8,054 nucleotides of DNA from Gammaproteobacteria bacterium (GCA_003230195.1 QIHH01000035.1:1-8054), one strand, 5' to 3'. Shown: positions 1-7,629, counted from the first letter of the stretch. The notes: generated from the letters alone by a model not told the origin. Program-made: numbers and translations.

Positions 1-1203
1 AATAAATATTACGACGTTATCGTTATCGGTGGTGGCATTCATGGCGCGGGCGTTGCGCAGGCAGCCACTGCCGCAGGGCATTCAGTACTACTGCTTGAAC
101 AGAAAACACTTGCCAGCGGTACCTCTAGTCGTTCCAGCAAACTCATCCACGGTGGCCTGCGCTATCTTGAAGGGATGCAATTTTCACTGGTACGTGAATG
201 CTTACGCGAACGTGCCTTGCTATTAAAAAATGCCCCTTCGCTTGTAAAACTGCAGCCATTTCATATCCCGGTTTACAAGGATACCAGTCGCCGTCCCTGG
301 TTTATTCGCAGTGGCCTTATGCTTTATTCACTGCTTGGCGGCTTTAAGCGCGCAAGCCTTTTTTGCACGTTAAGCAAAGATAAATGGAATGATCTGGATG
401 GTCTCGACACCATTGGGCTTGAAGCTGTCTTTCGCTACTACGATGCACAGACCGATGACGCCGCGCTCACGCGTGCGGTAATGCACTCAGCACAATCACT
501 CGGCGCCGAACTTGAAACAAATGCCCAGTTCAGCGCCGCTCAACTCAACCATAACGGCGCAGTGATTCAATATCAAAAAAATGGTGATACCCTCACCTGC
601 GAGGCACGTTGCGTTATAAATGCAGCAGGCCCATGGGCCAATCACGTCCTTGCAAAGATCACCCCACCACAACCACCTCACGCGATTGATTGGGTACAAG
701 GGACCCACATTCTAATCAACGGAACACTCACCAAGGGTATCTATTACATGGAAGCCCCCACTGACCGGCGCGCCGTGTTCGCTATGCCATGGCAGGGAAA
801 GACATTGGTCGGTACCACCGAAACAACCTTTGATGCCACTGCAGACCCTGGCACGACTGCGCCTCTCGAAGCTGAAGCGCGTTACCTGATGAAAACGATG
901 GCCAGCTACTTCCCTGAGTACCGCAACCTGCAGACAAACCCTATATGCAGCGCATTTTCAGGGCTACGCGTCTTGCCGCACGCGGCAGACCATAGTAATA
1001 GTCCATTTTCTCACCCACGTGAAACGCGACTACAGACTGATCGTGATAAGGCTCCACGCCTACTCACTATCTATGGCGGCAAACTTACCGCCTATCGCGC
1101 CACGGCTGAAAAATGCATCAAACAGCTCCAATCAAGTTTACCGATACGCAAAGCCATCGCCAACACCCGCAAACTGCCACTTCAAGACCCACAAAAACAG
1201 TAA
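1..1203 (+). CDS. glpD: Short-form glycerol-3-phosphate dehydrogenase-like FAD oxidoreductase, 5' end cut by window
   Basis: The frame is open from base 1, so the true start lies just outside; probably only a few residues are missing, because the FAD-binding strand begins at residue 5. Visible motifs (window residues): dinucleotide-binding DVIVIGGGIHGAG at 5-17, the GlpD signature SSRSSKLIHGGLRYLE at about 42-57, NAAGPW at 207-212, GTTET at about 271-275, FSGLRVLP at 319-326 and YGGKLTAYR at 358-366. The family oxidises sn-glycerol 3-phosphate to dihydroxyacetone phosphate with FAD, passing electrons to quinones at the inner membrane. The protein ends about 34 residues after the GGKLTxYR motif. 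Typical GlpD (about 500 residues) continues with a helical C-terminal domain of roughly 100-130 residues that is absent here. No glpF, glpK or glpR is visible. The family call is secure; the substrate of this short form is inferred and could be a related 2-hydroxyacid or polyol phosphate. Confidence 0.88.
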   Translation, partial: NKYYDVIVIGGGIHGAGVAQAATAAGHSVLLLEQKTLASGTSSRSSKLIHGGLRYLEGMQFSLVRECLRERALLLKNAPSLVKLQPFHIPVYKDTSRRPWFIRSGLMLYSLLGGFKRASLFCTLSKDKWNDLDGLDTIGLEAVFRYYDAQTDDAALTRAVMHSAQSLGAELETNAQFSAAQLNHNGAVIQYQKNGDTLTCEARCVINAAGPWANHVLAKITPPQPPHAIDWVQGTHILINGTLTKGIYYMEAPTDRRAVFAMPWQGKTLVGTTETTFDATADPGTTAPLEAEARYLMKTMASYFPEYRNLQTNPICSAFSGLRVLPHAADHSNSPFSHPRETRLQTDRDKAPRLLTIYGGKLTAYRATAEKCIKQLQSSLPIRKAIANTRKLPLQDPQKQ

Positions 1204-1386
1204 AAAAACAACCATAAAATATTTTTGAAATGCACCTACAAATCAGACGTGACAAAGCCCCCACAACACATTTTTTCAGTGTAAGATAAGTACATACAGA
1301 TACAGAACTTAATTTTATACGCTAATTTAAACAACGCCCTGCTAGTGAAAACCCATCAACCTCAGTCCAAAAGCACTCTTTGTACA

Positions 1387-2505
1387 ATGAGGCTTTACTC
1401 AACACTGCTATTCATCAGCATGATGCTTGGGGCATGTAGTACACTTGAAAAGCCATTAGAGAGCCCACCCCCAGAAGCAATCATCATCACGCCCCTCGCT
1501 GAAGAAGCAGAGATAGCACCCGTTAAACCACCTCAAATACCCCCACCAATACCCCAAATACCCGCTATAAAGGTTGAAACATTCAAACCACTCGATGTTG
1601 CGATTATTATCAGTCGAGACATTGAGAACCACCATATTATTTATCATAAAATAGAAGCACTAATCACTGACAAAAAGGGTAGCGTCACACCTTTTTACCT
1701 CTACCAGCAAAGCACCACTGATATTATCGGGCAAATAAAAGAGGCTCAACACCTGCAAGTTGTCGCTATTGGGCTAGAGGCAGCAAAAGCGGCGTCCAGC
1801 CTCTCAGGCACCCCGATGATCTTTTGTCAGGTATACAATTACCAGGATCATAATTTAGTCAATGAGTACACAAAAGGGGTTAGCCTTATACCCTCGCTCA
1901 AGCAACAATTTCAGGCATGGAAAACTATTTTTCCACAACTTAAAACGGTGGGTTTCATCACGGGTAAAAGTAAACAACCTCTCATTGATAGTGCGCTGGA
2001 AACTGCCGCCACCTATGGCATCACACTCATCAATCACACCGTCAATAATGACAAAGAAATGTGGGGGGAGTTTCGACGTCTAACACCTCTAGTTGATGCA
2101 TTCTGGCTGTTACCTGACAACAGAATTTTAAGTAAGCGCACCCTGCGTAGTATCGTCAATTACAGCACAAAACATACCACACCACTGTTCACCATTAACG
2201 GTCTGCTGCTACAGGCTGGCGCTGTCATATCGAGCTCTCAAGTTGACGATGATGTCGCGCAGAAAGTTGTCACTCGCCTACTCTCGATCAACCCTGACCA
2301 GACCATTCCAGGGCGTGATGTCGAAGCGCTTGATCAGGCACTTAGTTTTATCAACACTCAGACAACAAAACGCTTAAACCTGATTATTCCAACAGAAAAA
2401 ATGCCAGAAAACCTCAAAAGGTGGCCACCTCCAAGAGTTAATGTGACACTCAATACAATACACACAACCACTATTCCTAGTATCACCAACAGAGCCTCTG
2501 AATAA
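1387..2505 (+). CDS. ABC_sub_bind-family periplasmic binding lipoprotein with proline-rich linker
   Basis: The ATG at 1387 is preferred because it gives a compact lipoprotein signal, MRLYSTLLFISMMLGAC, with lipobox LGAC and lipidated Cys17. A GTG at 1345 would add 14 residues; neither start has a good Shine-Dalgarno. Ser at +2 predicts outer-membrane sorting by Lol. Residues about 27-61 form a Pro-rich linker (PPQIPPPIPQIP), then a two-lobed binding fold starts at DVAIIISRDI. The segments VVAIGLEAAKAA, TPMIFCQVYN, TVGFITGKSKQP, DAFWLLPDNRI and a late FINTQTTKRLNLIIP match the layout of the uncharacterised ABC substrate-binding family PF04392. No permease or ATPase genes adjoin it. The next gene, 56 bases on, is a membrane GGDEF-EAL sensor, so a role as ligand-binding partner for that enzyme is inferred. 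The ligand is unknown. The fold assignment is from memory of the family, not a search. Confidence 0.82.
   Translation: MRLYSTLLFISMMLGACSTLEKPLESPPPEAIIITPLAEEAEIAPVKPPQIPPPIPQIPAIKVETFKPLDVAIIISRDIENHHIIYHKIEALITDKKGSVTPFYLYQQSTTDIIGQIKEAQHLQVVAIGLEAAKAASSLSGTPMIFCQVYNYQDHNLVNEYTKGVSLIPSLKQQFQAWKTIFPQLKTVGFITGKSKQPLIDSALETAATYGITLINHTVNNDKEMWGEFRRLTPLVDAFWLLPDNRILSKRTLRSIVNYSTKHTTPLFTINGLLLQAGAVISSSQVDDDVAQKVVTRLLSINPDQTIPGRDVEALDQALSFINTQTTKRLNLIIPTEKMPENLKRWPPPRVNVTLNTIHTTTIPSITNRASE
1531..1566 (+). repeat. Degenerate short tandem repeat coding the proline-rich linker
   Basis: CAAATACCCC at 1534-1543, CCAATACCCC at 1546-1555 and CAAATACCC at 1555-1563 are near-copies in tandem. They encode the PQIPPPIPQIP stretch of the lipoprotein. 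Such tracts can change length by slippage, which would alter how far the binding domain stands off the membrane; that consequence is inference. Confidence 0.5.
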
Positions 2506-2561
2506 AAGCATTGACGCCATTATCAATAAAAACAACCGTCAAAGCATATAATAGTAAAATA

Positions 2562-4637
2562 ATGAGCATTAAAAATAAAAAGCGAAGTTTAGTCGGCGAC
2601 ATCATGATAATTCATATCACCTACGCCATTATCGTCTATTTGGCGGCCGCTTCATGCCTATGGCTAATGACTGACTGGATCGTTAAAAACAACCTCGAAA
2701 CATGGGCCGCACGCTGGACACAGGAACTCAATGAACTAGGGACGCCACTTTATGAAAATGATACAAAACCTGACCGCTTTATTCATATCGAGGATTATAT
2801 TAATAAGTTCCCTGAAATTGCTTATGTTAACTACTACTCACAATCTGGGAAATTAATATTTACTGAAGGCAAAGAAAATGTCAGTCAGCACCTAACACTC
2901 AATAGCACAAAAATCGCACAACTTAATAATACCCAGTCCGTCGAAAAACCCCAGATTATTGAGCAGGAACTAGATGACTCTCCATACGTTAAAACCTACA
3001 CACCAATCTGGGTCGAATCCATTCCGGATGATGGCCTGCTAGACTTTAGTCTCGCAGATGCAACAGTAGATAATATTACGATTGCTGGCTATGTTGAGCT
3101 AGGCCTTGATTTCAGCCCCTATGAGAAACAGTTTATCAGCAACCTCATTAGCGGCAGCCTTGCCATCTTGGTAATATTCCTGATCATCTTGGCGATTAGT
3201 AAACAGACGATTAAGCGCGCAGTAAAACCACTTGAACTACTTAATAAACCGCTCAGGAGCCTGGCGGAAGGTAATACTGACATATACGTACAACCTTCTA
3301 AACATCGTGAAATAAATGCCATCAGTCATGCGCTAAACACCACCATCACTGCACTGCGTGAGCGTGATGCCACACTACTACGGCTAGCCAACCATGACTC
3401 GCTAACGGGGCTTTATAACCGTAACTTTTTCTCAGAAAAGCTAGAACAACTAGCCGCAACAGACAGCACTAGTGCACTGCTCTTTATTGACTTGGATCAT
3501 TTTAAATACGTTAATGACACGCTTGGGCATGAAGCAGGGGATCGCATGCTGGTGCAAGCCGCTCGCTGGTTTAGACATAGACTGAGAGAATGCGACATAC
3601 TATGTCGTTTCGGTGGTGACGAGTTCACCATCCTGATCGAAAGCACCACTCAGGCAAAAGTCATTCAACTGGCCAATAAACTCATCACCACCATGAATGA
3701 GCAATTAATTTTCATCGACAACAATCAACATTTTCAGGTCACCTGTAGTATCGGCATTACCATGATCGACTCCGATCTCTATACCCCTGATGAATTTCTA
3801 TCACAGGCGGACCTTGCCTGCCATGAAGCCAAAAGAGGCGGCCGTAATCGTTTTTACTTCTACGAAAAACTTAAAAATGAAACGGGGAAAATGGAAGAAG
3901 ATATCGGCTGGTCTCGCCGTATCGAAACAGCTCTCAAAGAAGACCTGTTTATTCTAGAATACCAACCCATCATCAATATGCACACCGGCAATACAGATAT
4001 TTATGAGGCGCTGCTACGCATGCCTGGTGAAGGTGACAAACTCATTCCACCATCAGCATTCCTGCCTGCTGCACAGCGTTTTGGCTTGATGGTAGACATA
4101 GACCACTGGGTGATCCAGCACGCCCTTAAAGCACTTTCGATTCAACGCCAAACTAACCCAACGATTAAGTTTGCAATCAACCTGTCAGGCCACGTCTTTG
4201 AAGAGATCAATCTGGTTAAAATCGTTCAGGATAATATTGAGCGATACAATATTCCACCCGATGCACTAATCTTTGAAGTCACCGAGCAGGTCGCGGTACA
4301 ACATATTGCTGAGGCCAATCTGTTGATCAAAAAACTGATCGCACTCGGCTGCGAATTTGCGCTGGATGATTTTGGCTCTGGCTTCAGCTCTTTTAACTAC
4401 TTAAAGCATTTGCCCATTCATTACATCAAGATTGATGGTAACTTCATTGAAAATATGACCAATGATAAAACTGACCAGGCAATGGTACAGTCAATGATTC
4501 AGATTGCGAAAACAGTCGGAAAATTCACCATTGCAGAATATGTGCTAGATGAGGACACCATGGCACTGCTCAAAAAACTCGGCATCGACTATGCACAAGG
4601 GCACTATATAGGCAAGCCACAACAAAAAATCACCTAA
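2562..4637 (+). CDS. Membrane-bound GGDEF-EAL c-di-GMP enzyme with periplasmic sensor domain
   Basis: Starting at ATG 2562 gives 691 residues; an in-frame TTG at 2511 would add 17 and an ATG at 2604 would also keep the first membrane helix. Order of domains: TM1 at about 14-40, a periplasmic region of about 150 residues ending in GYVELGLDFSPYEKQF (Cache-like in character), TM2 at about 191-213, HAMP-like linker to 268, GGDEF at about 273-438, EAL at about 453-688. The cyclase motif is intact GGDEF (351-355), with metal Asp310 in FIDLDHF and a complete inhibitory I-site RECD (342-345) five residues upstream. The EAL domain keeps EALLR (482-486), Asn540 in NLSG, FEVTE (571-575), DDFGSG (602-607), KID (623-625) and YAQG with Gln679. 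The usual AEGVE reads AEYVL, so its second Glu is lost. Both synthesis and hydrolysis of c-di-GMP are therefore possible. It follows the binding lipoprotein, its likely signal input. Confidence 0.95.
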   Translation: MSIKNKKRSLVGDIMIIHITYAIIVYLAAASCLWLMTDWIVKNNLETWAARWTQELNELGTPLYENDTKPDRFIHIEDYINKFPEIAYVNYYSQSGKLIFTEGKENVSQHLTLNSTKIAQLNNTQSVEKPQIIEQELDDSPYVKTYTPIWVESIPDDGLLDFSLADATVDNITIAGYVELGLDFSPYEKQFISNLISGSLAILVIFLIILAISKQTIKRAVKPLELLNKPLRSLAEGNTDIYVQPSKHREINAISHALNTTITALRERDATLLRLANHDSLTGLYNRNFFSEKLEQLAATDSTSALLFIDLDHFKYVNDTLGHEAGDRMLVQAARWFRHRLRECDILCRFGGDEFTILIESTTQAKVIQLANKLITTMNEQLIFIDNNQHFQVTCSIGITMIDSDLYTPDEFLSQADLACHEAKRGGRNRFYFYEKLKNETGKMEEDIGWSRRIETALKEDLFILEYQPIINMHTGNTDIYEALLRMPGEGDKLIPPSAFLPAAQRFGLMVDIDHWVIQHALKALSIQRQTNPTIKFAINLSGHVFEEINLVKIVQDNIERYNIPPDALIFEVTEQVAVQHIAEANLLIKKLIALGCEFALDDFGSGFSSFNYLKHLPIHYIKIDGNFIENMTNDKTDQAMVQSMIQIAKTVGKFTIAEYVLDEDTMALLKKLGIDYAQGHYIGKPQQKIT

Positions 4638-4791
4638 GAGAAAACGCTATTCTCAGCGCCAACTCACCACAACATTGCTGCTGGATGAAAGTGGTATTCC
4701 ACCATTAAACGTTGCTAATGCCGCCCAGCGGTTAGCAAAAACGAGTCGCGCCAACTACGCTTCCTGTACCACGTCCATAGCCGCTACCAAA

Positions 4792-5136
4792 CTACCCTGG
4801 TGGCCACTGCATACCACGCCCCGCCAGCATATGAAGATGAATGTGATAGACTGTCTGCCCGCCATCGCTGTTACAGTTCATCACAGTACGGTAGCCACTC
4901 TCAGAAACCCCTTCCTGCTTAGCAATCGCTTTTACTGCTAAATACATCTTCCCCAACAGTGATGCATGCCGCGCTTCAAGGTCATTTAATGTTGCTATAT
5001 GTTCTTTGGGAATGACCAGCAGATGGTGCGGTGCCTGAGGGCTAATGTCACGAAAAGCCAACACATCATCATCTTCGTACACCTTATCCGGTGCAATCTC
5101 TCCACTGACCATTTTGCAAAATAAACATTCACTCAT
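4792..5136 (-). CDS. hinT: HinT-type HIT family nucleotide phosphoramidase/hydrolase
   Basis: A complete 114-residue histidine-triad protein, the normal length for bacterial HinT. The triad HIHLH occupies 98-102, with His100 expected as the nucleophile; it is preceded by GGQTVY and followed by the usual short GRGMQWPPG tail. RDISPQAPHHLLVIPKEHI at 29-47 is the other family hallmark. An N-terminal CLFC (Cys4, Cys7) together with His46 in PKEH suggests the zinc-binding subgroup, unlike E. coli HinT, which lacks the CxxC. The family cleaves adenosine phosphoramidates and aminoacyl-AMP in the cytoplasm. The start is supported by AAGGAG (plus-strand CTCCTT at 5143-5148) six bases upstream. It is divergent from the MipA gene and convergent with the GGDEF-EAL gene, so it is probably transcribed alone. 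Confidence 0.95.
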   Translation of the reverse strand: MSECLFCKMVSGEIAPDKVYEDDDVLAFRDISPQAPHHLLVIPKEHIATLNDLEARHASLLGKMYLAVKAIAKQEGVSESGYRTVMNCNSDGGQTVYHIHLHMLAGRGMQWPPG

Positions 5137-5196
5137 TACTCACTCCTTCAAGGAAATTCTCTCATGTTATGATTACGACACCAATGACATAACAAC

Positions 5197-5226
5197 ATCA
5201 TACATAACGTTGCGGGCTCAACCCAA
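5197..5226 (-). promoter_or_regulatory. Candidate sigma70 promoter for hinT
   Basis: On the minus strand TTGGGT (5221-5226) and TATGAT (5197-5202) are separated by 18 bases, giving a predicted transcript start near 5190 and a leader of about 50 bases before the hinT ATG. The match is partial in the -35 box and this is a proposal from sequence only. On the plus strand another TATGAT lies at 5168-5173, but no convincing -35 precedes it, so no mipA promoter is called. Confidence 0.3.
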
Positions 5227-5254
5227 GCGTAAATTTTTCCAAGAGTAAATTTTT

Positions 5255-6091
5255 ATGACTTATAAGCACCTTATCGCTGCAACACTATTTCTCGCTACCA
5301 TAGCGCCTAGCGCTTATGGCCAGCAACTGCCGCGCTGGGAGCTAGGAATAGGACTAGGCGTATTAAACCTTCCCGACTATCGTGGTTCAGATATTTATCG
5401 TAATTATGCGCTCCCATACCCATACATCACCTATCGCAGCGAACGCCTCAACATTGGCCAGGGTGGCATCCAGGGACAACTATTTAAAACCGACAAAGTG
5501 AAACTTGATATTAGTTTAGCAGCGGGTATTCCCGTCTCAAGCAATGGAAGTGGCCCTCGCGCAGGAATGCCAGACCTCGACACAACTATTGAACTCGGCC
5601 CCTCACTTGAATTCAATCTGTGGCAACCAAGCCACAAGCGTCAATCACTATGGCTTAAGTTGCCTGTACGCTCCGCACATTCTATCGGTGGAGATGGACT
5701 CTTTAAACATCGCGGCTGGACTTTTTCTCCCTTTCTTGAATACACTGCTAAAAGCCTCAAACCTGATGACTGGAAGACCAGCATCTCTATCGGCCCACTC
5801 TATGCTAACCGCGATTACCACAACTATTTTTATGAAGTTAACCCCGCGTATGTCACAACTGCCCGTAGTGAATATAATGCAACCGGTGGCTACAGTGGTG
5901 CGCGTACCACGTTTACAATCAGAAAATATCTCACCGATAAACTCCAATTCGGTGCATTCGCGCGCTTTGATACCCTTAAAAATAGTGCATTTGAAGAGAG
6001 TCCACTGGTCTCAACAAAACAGTACCGAGCATTAGGCATCACGCTGATCTGGATGCTATCTCAATCCGATGAGATGGTTCACGTCCCATAA
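5255..6091 (+). CDS. mipA: MipA/OmpV family outer membrane protein
   Basis: A 278-residue protein with a clear Sec signal peptide (residues 1-22, cleavage after AYG, mature start QQLPRWELG). The family pattern is strong throughout: WELGIGLGVLNLPDYRGSD near the start, PYPYITYR, GMPDLDTTIELGPSLEFNLW, FSPFLEY, ISIGPLYANRDYHNYFYEV, ATGGYSGARTT and FGAFARFDTLKNSAFEESPL, with alternating beta-strand character. MipA-interacting/OmpV proteins are outer membrane barrels; E. coli MipA is linked to the MltA-PBP1B murein complex, and others to antibiotic or small-molecule uptake. The role here cannot be decided. AAGAG at 5241-5245 supports the start. After the last strand (GITLIWML) there are ten further polar residues, SQSDEMVHVP, so the chain does not end in the usual terminal aromatic. 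It is convergent with cysG. Confidence 0.92.
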   Translation: MTYKHLIAATLFLATIAPSAYGQQLPRWELGIGLGVLNLPDYRGSDIYRNYALPYPYITYRSERLNIGQGGIQGQLFKTDKVKLDISLAAGIPVSSNGSGPRAGMPDLDTTIELGPSLEFNLWQPSHKRQSLWLKLPVRSAHSIGGDGLFKHRGWTFSPFLEYTAKSLKPDDWKTSISIGPLYANRDYHNYFYEVNPAYVTTARSEYNATGGYSGARTTFTIRKYLTDKLQFGAFARFDTLKNSAFEESPLVSTKQYRALGITLIWMLSQSDEMVHVP

Positions 6092-6148
6092 GGTGAGGCG
6101 TGAGTTGATTGTAGACTCGGGCCTAAATGGCTCTTCTCTTAAATGCCC

Positions 6149-6230
6149 CCACCATTCCGGCGTGTTTTGGGGCGAATGTCATATCTTATAAACGCTCTGG
6201 ATCCCGGCCAAAAGCATGCCGGGATGACGA
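6149..6230. repeat. REPIN/BIME-like inverted REP pair (downstream copy), overlapping the cysG 3' end
   Basis: The left half (6149-6163) matches the left REP of the other unit at 13 of 15 positions but its right arm has decayed. The right half (6197-6230) is a full REP in opposite orientation, with an 8-bp perfect stem ATCCCGGC (6201-6208) and GCCGGGAT (6218-6225) around a 9-base loop, then the conserved tail TGACGA. Total span is 82 bp, the same as the unit at 7666-7747. It lies between convergent mipA and cysG, and part of it (6186-6230) is read as cysG coding sequence. The hairpin may also act as a transcript end or mRNA stabiliser; that is inference. Confidence 0.75.
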
Positions 6231-7619
6231 GTCGACAGGGTTAAACCAAGCCAGTTTCTCATGCAGCGAAACCACTTCACCAATGATCAATAACGTAGGT
6301 GCATGTACCTCTTGGCCTTTAATCACACCAGACAATGTTGATAGTGTTGCAGTCATCACTTGCTGATGTACTGTCGTGCCTTGTTGTATTAACGCAACCG
6401 GCAAAGCATCATCAGCGCCATGTTTGATTAACTGCTCACAGATAACAGGCAGCCCCTTCAATCCCATATAAATCACAATGGTCTGCTGTGGCTGCGCAAG
6501 GCTGCACCAGTCTAAATTAATCGTGCCATCTTTTAGTTGTCCGGTCACAAAACGAACCGACTGTGCATAGTCACGATGGGTTAACGGAATACCGGCATAG
6601 CTGGCACAACCACTGGCAGCGGTAATTCCTGGCACGACTTGAAATGGCACGCCTTGCTCAGCTAGCGTCGCAATCTCTTCGCCACCGCGGCCAAAGATAA
6701 AGGGGTCTCCCCCCTTCAGGCGCACCACTCGCTTACCTTCTTTTGCAAGATCTGCTAGGGTCTGGTTAATCTCTTGCTGGCGAACCGCATGATAGTCACG
6801 CTTTTTACCCACATAGATTTGATCCGCCTCACGACGCACCAGATCAAGCACCTCTTTCGAAACCAGGCGATCATACAACACCACATCGGCCTGTTGCATC
6901 AGACGTAGCGCACGAAAAGTGAGTAGGTCAGGGTCACCCGGCCCAGCACCAATCAGGGCAACCTCTCCCCTTTTTTCGGCATCCGTTTCACCGTGATCAA
7001 GCGCATTCTGTATCAACTGCGTGGCATCCTGTTCACGCCCAGAAAAGACCATCTCGGTTGCTGGCCCCTGCAGAATACGTTCCCAAAAATGGCGGCGTTG
7101 TTTCATCGCGGGAAAGCGCGCCTTAGCGCTATCGCGGAAGGTTGCTAATAGTGTCGCGAGTCGACCATAGCTTGCGGGAATCATCGTTTCCAGATGCGCG
7201 CGTAGCAAGCGTGCGAGTACCGGCGAGGTACCACTGGTCGAAACAGCGACCGTCACCGGGCTACGATCAACAATCGAAGGAAAGATAAAACGACACAGTT
7301 CAGGGCAGTCCACCACGTTCACCGGCAGATTTCTTTTTTCAGCCGCATCAAAAACAGCACGGTTGACCAGCGCATCATCGGTAGCCGCCACCACCAGCGC
7401 ACAACCGTTCAGATCATCATCTTTAAAGTCACCCGCACGATAAGCGATCTCGCCTTGTACCAATAGCGCTGCCAATCCATCACTCAGCTTCGGTGCAACG
7501 ATGGTGATATGCGCTTGTGCACGCAGCAGCAGCACAACTTTACGTGCAGCGATTTCACCACCGCCAACGATCAATACTGGTCGTTTTTTGATATCAAGAA
7601 AAATTGGAAAATAGTCCAT
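6186..7619 (-). CDS. cysG: Siroheme synthase: fused precorrin-2 dehydrogenase/ferrochelatase and uroporphyrinogen-III methyltransferase
   Basis: 477 residues from the ATG at 7617-7619, chosen because MDYFPIFLDI aligns with the E. coli N-terminus (MDHLPIF) and a Shine-Dalgarno precedes it; an upstream in-frame start at 7658 is rejected. CysG-B half: VGGGEIAARK at 18-27 binds NAD, Asp104 in NVVDCPE is the conserved catalytic Asp, then FIFPSIVDRSP and STSGTSPVLARLLR. The residue matching the phosphorylated Ser128 of the Salmonella enzyme is Thr. CysG-A (SUMT) half from about 215: GAGPGDPDLLT, YDRLVS, VVRLKGGDPFIFGRGGEE, VPGITAASG, GIPLTHRDYAQSVRFVTG and IYMGL, all intact. It makes siroheme from uroporphyrinogen III using SAM, NAD and iron, for sulfite or nitrite reductase, in the cytoplasm. 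The family normally ends near WFN (here to residue 460); the last 17 residues are extra and mostly REP-derived. It lies downstream of serS in the same direction. Confidence 0.96.
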   Translation of the reverse strand: MDYFPIFLDIKKRPVLIVGGGEIAARKVVLLLRAQAHITIVAPKLSDGLAALLVQGEIAYRAGDFKDDDLNGCALVVAATDDALVNRAVFDAAEKRNLPVNVVDCPELCRFIFPSIVDRSPVTVAVSTSGTSPVLARLLRAHLETMIPASYGRLATLLATFRDSAKARFPAMKQRRHFWERILQGPATEMVFSGREQDATQLIQNALDHGETDAEKRGEVALIGAGPGDPDLLTFRALRLMQQADVVLYDRLVSKEVLDLVRREADQIYVGKKRDYHAVRQQEINQTLADLAKEGKRVVRLKGGDPFIFGRGGEEIATLAEQGVPFQVVPGITAASGCASYAGIPLTHRDYAQSVRFVTGQLKDGTINLDWCSLAQPQQTIVIYMGLKGLPVICEQLIKHGADDALPVALIQQGTTVHQQVMTATLSTLSGVIKGQEVHAPTLLIIGEVVSLHEKLAWFNPVDSSSRHAFGRDPERL

Positions 7620-7624
7620 TGGGG

Positions 7625-7629
7625 CACCT
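7625..7629 (-). promoter_or_regulatory. Ribosome binding site fixing the cysG start
   Basis: AGGTG on the minus strand (plus-strand CACCT) lies five bases before the ATG at 7617-7619. It supports that ATG over the in-frame start 39 bases upstream. Confidence 0.55.

Noticed and set aside
1204..1386. Possible promoter upstream of the lipoprotein gene (TTGAAA at 1225-1230, GTGACA at 1249-1254)
   Set aside because: No -10 box lies at an acceptable spacing from either; the gap is AT-rich and chance matches are expected.
4638..4654. GAGAA/TTCTC hairpin just after the GGDEF-EAL stop
   Set aside because: The stem is 5 bp, AT-rich and not followed by a T run, so it does not support a terminator call.
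4675..4941. 88-residue plus-strand frame beginning with TTG
   Set aside because: More than half runs antisense to hinT, it has no ribosome binding site and a rare start. Only the part before 4792 is kept, as a low-interest finding.
5648..5947. 99-residue open frame antisense to mipA
   Set aside because: It is a shadow of the mipA coding strand with no family features.
5544..6035. 163-residue open frame on the plus strand inside mipA
   Set aside because: It is an alternate frame of a gene with a signal peptide and strong family motifs; its translation has no recognisable domain and no ribosome binding site.
6145..6173. GCCCC/GGGGC inverted repeat between mipA and cysG
   Set aside because: The 5-bp stem has a 19-base loop and no T tract on either side; it is better explained as chance next to the decayed REP arm.
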